Shown here: positions 57,092 through 63,445 of the stretch, piece by piece | Numbering within the stretch: the first letter of the stretch is position 1 | Layout of the letters: each line of letters starts with the position of its first letter | Source of the DNA: Dinochytrium kinnereticum | Taxonomy: Eukaryota; Chytridiomycota; Chytridiomycetes; Chytridiales; Chytridiaceae | Length of the DNA: 63,445 bases | Assembly (NCBI GenBank): GCA_027604005.1 | Contig: JADGJT010000097.1 | Span: 2,146-65,590 of the forward strand | Direction of reading: 5' to 3' | Translations under genes and position numbers: made by a program | Notes under the pieces: generated by a model | Databases searched by the model: none | The model's input: the letters and a program-made list of their open reading frames with translations, nothing else | What the model was told of the DNA's origin: nothing

Positions 57092-58446
57092 TCAATCACG
57101 GGGACAAAACACCACGCGGTACCCTTCCGGATCCCTGCACCTGAACGTGCTGGTATGATCGTCATAGGGCCAGGAGTATGCGTCCGGACACATCTTCTTG
57201 AAGAACCTTGCTTTGACGCCCTGGCCGTCTTGATCATCATTGCGGCATGAGATGAGTTTGCCGTGCTTGTTCTTGAGTTGGTATTCGGGGGGGCAGCTTA
57301 TTTTGTGATTGAAGAAAGGTACAGCATGTGAATAAGAGATTTTGAAGAGGGTAAGAAAACCTCACCTCTCAATACCCCCCTTCCACTCACACGTCACGAT
57401 GTCACATCGCCCGTAAGGACTGCTAGGGTCCACCGGAATTCCATTAACGGGCTCAATGCTGACACCAATATGGTAAGCATCCACAGCGGAAATGTCAAAG
57501 TAATCCCCATCGCCTTGAACAAATGTCCATTCGGCCAGTAAAACGTTTGGCGTTCCTGTTGTGAGTTGACAAGCAACATTCGGCCCGCAGTCTCCGGTGT
57601 CGCATTGGAAACGATGCAAGAGGTGGCCAACATTAGAGGGAAAATTGCTGGAAACGCTTTGTCCAGTGCACCCTGTTCGAGCCCAAAGACGCCCTGACGT
57701 CCAGGTGGTAGGGAGTTCGAAGGTCTTGGGTTTCATAGGGGTAAAAATTGGGGTTAGGTGGATCAGGGTTTTCCTGTTGTACACATTGCGGTTCAAGGAG
57801 AACAAGCCCAAGGAAAAAATGAACTCACAAAGTTGGTTCCAGCCATAAGCTCCCAACCACCACCCATGGCCTTCCCACCAGAAGTTTTGAGACCATAGAT
57901 GGCGGGCCAGACCGTGTCATTGCAGTTGTTGGTGACGGTCATGAATCTAGTTGGGGCGGGGGTTGGTGAGGGTGCTGGAGAGGGTGAGGGACGTGGCGTG
58001 GATGACACGCAATTGTTATGGTTGGACGAGGAGACTTTCGAGAGACGACCGTCGGGTTCACAACAATAAATGGCGTCGTTGAAGCACGCATGCGGGGGTG
58101 AGGGTTGGGATTGGGATGGAACCTGAGCACATGCACGTGGGGCTGTGAGTGGACAAAGAAGGGAAGGCTGACCAGTGTTGCTGGCGGTTCCGCAGGTAAA
58201 GAGGGTTGGGTCATATGGTAAGAGGCCACACATAGGAAAAAAAGAAGGGAAAGCGACCGGGGAAGCCATGACGTGGAAGTCTGGGGCATTCAAAGGGATG
58301 AGGGGGGACGGGGCCTTTCCGATGATGGGAGATAGGAACGGAGGGGCCCTGGCAGGGGTGACTGCGATGCCGTTGACGGCGGTTGCGAAAAGGGATATGA
58401 GGAAGGTGAGGGCGAGGGAGAAGAGGAGGTCTTTGCTGAGAGGCAT
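57092..58446 (-). CDS. secreted thaumatin-like protein (GH152-type) with N-terminal Cys-rich glucan-binding-like module
   Basis: Exons 58446-57829, 57724-57366 and 57296-57092 join to 393 residues. A signal peptide (LLFSLALTFLISLFATAVNG) is followed by a Cys-rich module: MCGLLPYDPTLFTCG, LLCPLTAPRACAQ, ACFNDAIYCCEPDGRL. This spacing resembles the small carbohydrate-binding domain found at the ends of fungal endo-1,3(4)-beta-glucanases (CG..YDP..Y.C...LCP...C.DACY). A Pro/Ser linker leads to the thaumatin domain: VTNNCNDTVWPAIYG, TTWTSGRLWARTGC, CDTGDCG, LLAEWTF, ending FFKKMCPDAYSWPYDDHTSTFRC and YRVVFCP. Family members bind or cleave beta-1,3-glucan, so a role in wall remodelling or attack on other fungi or plants is likely. 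All junctions are GT-AG. Confidence 0.92.
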
Positions 58447-59692
58447 CTTTGTGGATGCTGGAAAGAATTTCACACGGTTTGGGTGAGCTGGTATGGCCTT
58501 TTTATACCCTCGGCAACTTTCCCACGGTTCCGCGCGCTTCCCCATTCATCGCCGTCGCTCGTTCGCGTATCTCGGCTGTTTTTTGTCTCAAAGAACCTTG
58601 ATATCGGGGCACTTGACTGCGAAGAAGGTGATCCAGGCATCTGCACAAGAAAGTTTCATCCGCGTCAATGGAGGTGTTGTTAGAAGAAAGCGAGCCTTCC
58701 ATGCAGTTCTTCACGTCGACTTTGCAAAATGACCACGATCACACCTCATCTTTTAGTCATAAGCCACAGGCTCTACTCCCCATGCTTTCATGGGCATCCA
58801 CAGGACTTGACCACTTCATAGCCATCCCGAAGAAAGTAAACCGATAAAACAGACAGAAAAAGAAAAAAAAATCGGGCGAAAACTCCAAGACCATTACATT
58901 AGCACATCGGACGGGGAAAAAGAAAAACCACAAATACTCCACTTACCACACAAGAATCTTTGTCTGAGTCTCTGCGGCTGTCCTGTGTTCATCCAAACGC
59001 CCGAAGCTTGGACAAAAAATGGATATCAAGACCCGCGTGGAGGAGCTCTGAAGCCATTCACGGGAGATCCAAGAGCACCCTGTGCCAGAACCACTCCACC
59101 ATGAATGAAGATTTCAACTCGCACGCTTGCCTCGGCGAAAGATAAAGACAAAACCAAGGGCGTTTTCTTTAGGTCTTCTTCAACTCATGAAGAGACAGCA
59201 TGCTCTAGCAATAATAACAACAATAATGATGATAACAAGAATAACACTGGAGGAATTTGTATCAACAGGCGGAAAACAAAGCATGGAACATTTACTACAC
59301 ATATGTACAAGAATTATTATTACATGCATATGCATTGGTAAAAGAGAATAAAAATTTTTTTTGGATGGAGACGGAATCAGCAGGGAAGGGAAATAAATGT
59401 CGTGTTTAGAGGCCAGCCAGCCCTTGAGACATCCTGAGATGGCTCAAACATGCAACCAAGAAACAACAGCTGAGCATGCGCCATTTGCTGCCATTGCCAT
59501 TGCTACTATATATATATTTATTATTATTATTGAAATCACGCAAGTAATGCATAGTAATCTGTCTTTCCAACAGGCAGCAGCAGGATTAAGATCAGACAGG
59601 GAGGGAGGAGAGGAGGGCAGTGACTTTGGGTGGTGTTTGGTTTCTGATCGGTTTGAAACTCGCAAAAAAAGCCAGCTGCAGTTGGCCGCTGC

Positions 59693-59708
59693 CTGCCTTT
59701 TATGGCAG
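59693..59708. promoter_or_regulatory. 16-bp inverted-repeat element, copy 1
   Basis: CTGCC-TTTTAT-GGCAG: two 5-bp half-sites that are exact reverse complements around a 6-bp AT spacer. The same 16 bases recur at 59782. Position is 450 bp upstream of the C2H2 ATG. It looks like a dimeric transcription-factor site; the factor is unknown. Confidence 0.45.
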
Positions 59709-59781
59709 GTACAAGCTGAGAGCATGGTTGGTGCGCATATTATTGTGCCGACCAATCAGAGCCTGGGAAATGGGAGCTCAG

Positions 59782-59797
59782 CTGCCTTTTATGGCAG
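59782..59797. promoter_or_regulatory. 16-bp inverted-repeat element, copy 2
   Basis: Exact second copy of CTGCC-TTTTAT-GGCAG, 89 bp downstream of the first start and 361 bp upstream of the C2H2 ATG. Both copies lie in an otherwise unrelated context apart from flanking AGCTG-like bases. Confidence 0.45.
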
Positions 59798-60142
59798 TTG
59801 GTCGATACCTTGAGTCGTCTGTGCCATTCGCAGGGCTGTCTTCAGGTCACACCAGAGCCTTCATGCCATTCATTGTCCTCCCTTCCCTCCCAAAAAGACC
59901 TCCCTGCTTCCCTCTGTTCCATCTGTTTGCTGCCGAAAGACACACACACGCTCCTCGCGCAACAACTGAACTGACCAAGAGGCAACAAACAATTTTAATA
60001 TTCGGAAGGGTTTTTTTTATCCTAAAGCGCTGCTACTCTGACTTTATTTAAAAGAAAAGAAACCTGCCTGCTCGCTCAGAGTCTTCCTCCCCGTTGCTCT
60101 AAAGGACGAAAGCTATCAGCATCCCTTACCACCCCAGCGACA

Positions 60143-61126
60143 ATGGCACTCGAGACTACCCTCACCGACGCTCTGTTGTTTTCCTCCTTTGAGCAAGACA
60201 TACCTTACCAGCACAGCTCCTCTTCTTTCTCTTCGGCCTACATGCCCCCAATGCAGCAGCCCATCAACCAATACAGCAGCCTGCTCCCTCAACAGGACAA
60301 CTACACTCACTCTCCTCCACTGTCGCCGGAAGCCTCCACATACGCCAACGCCTTCACCCCGTTATTAGTCATGCCAATCGAATACTCGCAGCAGCTGGTC
60401 ATGCATAGCCCACCACCGTCGCCCCAGCAACACTATAATTTAATCTCTCCGCTTATGCGCACCCAACAGCTACCGCGAATCCCATCCATGCAGTCCACCA
60501 TCCACCCTAGCTCCATAGCCTTCTCTGGATTGCCCGTCACTCTTCCAGTTTCAACACAACAACCTCAGCTCAACTTTGATATCTCACTATTGACGTCGGC
60601 CGACGTCGACCTCAGCCTTCCTTCCGTGGTCACGCCCACACCACAAAAAGTGCTCTTCCAACCCCCACTCGTCTTCCCTGACATTCTAACCCCGCCTCCA
60701 CACACCTTCCTGGACATCGAAATCCCAACTCCACCGACCTTTCCCCCCCTTTACACCCTCAGCACAGACTCCACCCTCAGCACAGACTCCATCGCAACCA
60801 ACACAAACGTAGAAGTCCCAATATCACGCCGCGCCGTTCGCGAGCTTCATTGCCCGCACGTGGGATGCACGCGAACCTTCACACGAAAGTCCAACCTCAA
60901 GTCTCATGTTGTGTCGCACGAGTCTTACCGCACTTTTACGTGCGAAGCGTGTCCTGCGACTTTTCGACGCGGTCATGATCTGCTCCGACACGTCAGGGCT
61001 AGACATAGTAATGTGAGACCGCATCGATGTCATTTTTGCCCGGCTGCTTTTTCGAGGGCGGATGCGTTGAAGAAGCATTTGGACTATGAGAAGCGGGAGA
61101 GGGAGGGGAGGGATAAAGGCGTTTAG
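60143..61126 (+). CDS. three-finger C2H2 zinc-finger transcription factor (paralogue of the one at 20316)
   Basis: Single exon, 327 residues. N-terminal 225 residues are disordered, Gln/Ser/Pro-rich, with repeated LSTDS units at about 60760-60790. Finger 1 is CPHVGCTRTFTRKSNLKSH with C-x4-C spacing, finger 2 CEACPATFRRGHDLLRH, finger 3 CHFCPAAFSRADALKKH. Finger 3 lacks a second His or Cys ligand, ending in a charged tail. Order, spacing and the CPH-GCTRTFTR and HDL-RH motifs match the factor at 20316, so the two share ancestry although the N-termini do not align. The start ATG is the first in the open frame and follows a long leader. Confidence 0.87.
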   Translation: MALETTLTDALLFSSFEQDIPYQHSSSSFSSAYMPPMQQPINQYSSLLPQQDNYTHSPPLSPEASTYANAFTPLLVMPIEYSQQLVMHSPPPSPQQHYNLISPLMRTQQLPRIPSMQSTIHPSSIAFSGLPVTLPVSTQQPQLNFDISLLTSADVDLSLPSVVTPTPQKVLFQPPLVFPDILTPPPHTFLDIEIPTPPTFPPLYTLSTDSTLSTDSIATNTNVEVPISRRAVRELHCPHVGCTRTFTRKSNLKSHVVSHESYRTFTCEACPATFRRGHDLLRHVRARHSNVRPHRCHFCPAAFSRADALKKHLDYEKREREGRDKGV

Positions 61127-61433
61127 GCTTCTTCTTTTCTCTCTTGTCTTTTTTTTTTTGGATGAAACCGATGGTATCTCACCTTGTTTCCTTGCTGGCG
61201 AGGAGTCGATCATCTTTTTTTTCTTTCTTCTTCTTTTTGTGTCGTGGTTAAAAAAAAAAAAAGTTTTGAGTGCAAAAATCAAATTATTTATACGAGTACG
61301 GTCTGAGTACGGTGCAGCCTTTTTTCAAACACAAGCCAAGCCTTCCAACGGGTATCGGACCTTTGGGATGGATGGAGGGGTGGATGAGTGAATTGTAAGA
61401 GTAAAGGAAACCCAGTACCTGTGGGACACGCAG

Positions 61434-61784
61434 CTACATCTCCGGGTTGTCTTGGCCTTTGGTAGACTCCAGGCTGCAGGGCAGTCCACTGGTCGGGGCA
61501 CTCCCCATTCTCCCGTCTCCTCACAGGCCGTCCTCGTGCAAACGGTATGCTTTCTCTTTCTTCTCTTTTTCTTCGATTGTCTCAGCTTTTCCTGGAGCTG
61601 TCCCTGCACTTCTGTTGGCTGGATATGCAGTGGCAGCAGCAGCAGCAGAAGCAGCAGGAGGGATCTCTGATCCCTTTTGCCTGTAAAGAGGAGGAGAAGA
61701 GGGCGTGAGGGCGGACGAGGAGGATGGGTTGGGGCCAGAGGAGGCTGGCTGACGACTTGTGGCAAAGCCACCAGATGAATGCAT
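61434..61784 (-). CDS. possible small two-exon gene, unknown product
   Basis: Weak call. ATG 61784 opens a frame of 86 codons that meets a good donor (GCCT/GTGAGG, exon 61784-61525). An acceptor CTGCAG 50 bp on gives exon 61473-61434 and a stop, total 99 residues. The product is Ser/Pro/Ala-rich with a charged helix (KAETIEEKEKKEKAYRLHED). No family is recognised. The phase match and canonical sites are the only support; it could equally be noncoding. Confidence 0.25.
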
Positions 61785-63445
61785 GGTGCTTTTTACAGAG
61801 ACGGAGACTGCAGTGCCTTGAGATGCTGGGAATGGCCAAAGAGGAGCCAGCGATTCTCAAAGGCTGGAGCAGGATAGCTAGCTAGCTTGAGGCTGTTGGA
61901 TACGCTGGAAACGGTGCCTGGCTGGAAGTTGGAATTTGGCGAAGGGCTGCAGCTCTTTGGCTGCGGCAAGATACATGCACTGCCACAGAAGCTGCTCAAG
62001 CTGGATTTCAGTTGCCATCAGTTGCTTGAGCGGTAAAAGAGGTTGCCAGAGGAACACTTGTAGCCTTTACACCTTTTCATGACCTTGCTGGAGCGGCAAA
62101 CCTCCATGTACTGATGTTGCTGAGTATCTTGAGGTTGTTCTTGGGCGATACGCCGCAATTGGAGCGGTGAAAGGTATGATGAAGTCATTGACAGATTTTG
62201 ATTGTGTTTGGTGATCCCGGCGTGTTTTTTCTTTCAGAACGTAAAACCTGTGCTTGAATTCTGTTACCTTCTGTTCTTGTCTCTTTTCCTCTTACTGTTT
62301 TAAAGTTAAGTATGTATCATAAAAACATAAATGCACTGAAAGCTCTTCTATTTTTTTTTACATTATTTAACAGATCCAAAAAGTAAATGACCCATGTTTT
62401 TTTAGAGTTTGATTCAGCTCTTTTTAACATAAAGAGAAATCCAAGGTATGAGAGGAGATTTCCCACATCTCTCCCGCACCCTCTGATCGGACGACAGGTC
62501 TTGTGAACTACAGCACAGCACATGATCAAACAAACGTGTTAAAAACTCAATTATCCCCGCTGGCAAGTGAGTGCTTACTTCGGAATCTCTTTTCGTGCTT
62601 TGAGGGAGAGAGAGATTTAGAGATTTTATTTTGATGCAAGAGATGGGTATTTTTTTTTTGTACTTCAGTGAGTGCGGGAACATCCCCATCACTGACCTCT
62701 TTATCCTGCCCCCAATACTTCCCATGACGACCTGAGGCGCACCACCTTAGCGCCACAGATGCGGTCGCCTCACTGACAGCTCCTTTAAAACAAGAAAAAG
62801 AACAAACAAAAATGTACTCCTGAAGCAGGAGAAGTTTGGGAAGGGGAAAAAACAGAATAGGGAAGGAAAACTTTGAGTTGTGAAGAACAAAAAAAAGAGC
62901 TGACGCGTATAAAAGGATGCATCAATGATAGCATTCTAAGCAAGATGCGTAGAAGTGCATATGACGCACATTCTCGCAATTGTGTTTGGCAACCATCTGC
63001 TGTTCCGGTACAATGTTCGCAACACAATTCCAACCATCACTCTAACAGGTTGCAGATATTCAAGTGGGTTGTTGTTGAACTATTCCTGTAGCAAGATCAA
63101 TAAACATATGTGTATTCAGTGGGATGTTCCTGTTGGCATTCTGGTGGACGATGTGGGGCCGGTTGTGAGTTTTTCTCTTTGGCCCTCACTTGTTCAAGCC
63201 TTGACCACTATGGAGAAAGAATTCACTGTGCCGCGCCAGCCTCGTTCTTGAATGTCCTTCAAGGTCCATGGATGGCTGCAGCTCCTCTTTTGCTGAGGCT
63301 GTCAAAGAACGAGAACTCTGGACGCGTAAACGGTCCTAGGATTGTTGACACGTACAGATAAAGTTGTTAAGTTTACGCGTTTTGACGCGTTCTGGGGAGA
63401 CTAAAGGACCCCAGATTAACTATTCTTCCCTCCCATCTTCTTTTT
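61785..63445. other. right-end region without a recognised gene
   Basis: About 1.66 kb. Short frames on both strands lack motifs. A TATA-like TATAAAAGG lies at about 62909. Four ACGCGT hexamers (62903, 63322, 63375, 63385) fall in the last 550 bp, the last two 10 bp apart, suggesting a promoter for a gene starting beyond 63445. A frame near 63110-63170 with a good donor (GGTT/GTGAGT at 63166) could be part of an unresolved gene. Confidence 0.35.
63375..63390. promoter_or_regulatory. paired MCB-like (ACGCGT) elements
   Basis: Two ACGCGT hexamers at 63375-63380 and 63385-63390, with 4 bp between them, so the centres are one helical turn apart. ACGCGT is the MluI cell-cycle box bound by MBF (Mbp1/Swi6-type) factors in fungi. 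The hexamer also occurs singly elsewhere in the window, so only the pairing is notable. Confidence 0.35.

Larger units (their letters stand above)
58447..60142. promoter_or_regulatory. divergent intergenic region between thaumatin-like gene and C2H2 factor
   Basis: About 1.7 kb without a supported gene. The left end is the thaumatin-like promoter (TATA-like TTTTTATA near 58498). The right 700 bp are the probable promoter and leader of the C2H2 gene and include two exact copies of a 16-bp inverted-repeat element. Simple TATATATATTTATTATTATTATT lies at about 59508-59530. Confidence 0.45.

Noticed and set aside
62955..63361. Frame with QWDVPVGILVDDVGP and a good donor, considered as an ATG5-like exon
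   Set aside because: The resemblance to the W-x-P-I-G-x-L-x-D stretch of ATG5 is short, and neither upstream nor downstream sequence shows other ATG5 motifs.
1..63445. tRNA, rRNA, transposon, CRISPR or viral sequence
   Set aside because: No B-box-like GGTTCGANTCC, rRNA core, transposase/reverse-transcriptase motif, terminal repeats or spaced direct repeats were found on reading both strands.

Overview
The window is eukaryotic nuclear DNA and most likely comes from a zoosporic (chytrid-type) fungus. Genes are interrupted by short GT-AG introns, mostly about 45-125 nt, often with CTAAC/CTAAT-like branch points, and they are tightly packed. The gene set is fungal: a GRAM-PH sterol glucosyltransferase of the Atg26 type, a PHO80-like cyclin, an LDB/Adn1-type cofactor and alpha-crystallin/LEA stress proteins. 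It also includes a class III soluble adenylyl cyclase next to a centrin-like EF-hand protein, which Dikarya generally lack and flagellate fungi keep. No rRNA, tRNA, CRISPR array or mobile element was recognised.

Layout, left to right: a PP2C phosphatase running off the left edge (-), a METTL21-like protein methyltransferase (-), divergent endonuclease III NTH1 (+), a PHO80-like cyclin (-), secreted alpha-carbonic anhydrase (-) divergent from a membrane Hsp20-LEA fusion (+), an 11-exon sterol glucosyltransferase (+), a C2H2 factor (+), a small-molecule O-methyltransferase (+), an MIT-domain protein (-), VPS41 (-) divergent from SRP receptor beta (+), UBC6/UBE2J (-), an LDB-type cofactor (-) divergent from a 13-exon SEC7/BIG ARF-GEF (+), a centrin-like protein (-), soluble adenylyl cyclase (-), a 183-residue unknown (-) divergent from a membrane-anchored W2-domain protein (+), a thaumatin-like protein with an extra Cys-rich module (-), and a second C2H2 factor (+). 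The last 2.3 kb holds at most one weak small gene and a probable promoter for a gene beyond the right edge.

Several genes serve the endomembrane system: SRP receptor beta (ER targeting), UBC6 (ER-associated degradation), VPS41 (vacuole fusion), SEC7 (Golgi ARF activation), the MIT protein (probably endosomal) and sterol glucosylation. They do not form an operon-like unit. Reading frames were joined across introns by eye, and totals divisible by three were reached for NTH1, the methyltransferase, carbonic anhydrase, Hsp20-LEA, the glucosyltransferase, both C2H2 factors, O-methyltransferase, MIT protein, SRPRB, UBC6, SEC7, centrin, W2 and thaumatin genes. VPS41, LDB, PP2C and adenylyl cyclase were only partly resolved.

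The most novel candidate is the W2-domain protein at 52524-55637. It has an N-terminal membrane anchor, a coiled coil, an eIF2B-epsilon/eIF5-like W2 domain with an acidic tail, and a canonical RVxF PP1-docking motif near its C-terminus. This arrangement would suit an ER-tethered regulator of eIF2 phosphorylation analogous to PPP1R15. Other notable items are the Hsp20-LEA fusion, a 6-nt microexon in NTH1, an EF-hand-3-deleted centrin, tandem C-terminal modules in the MIT protein, and two exact 16-bp inverted-repeat elements upstream of the second C2H2 gene.
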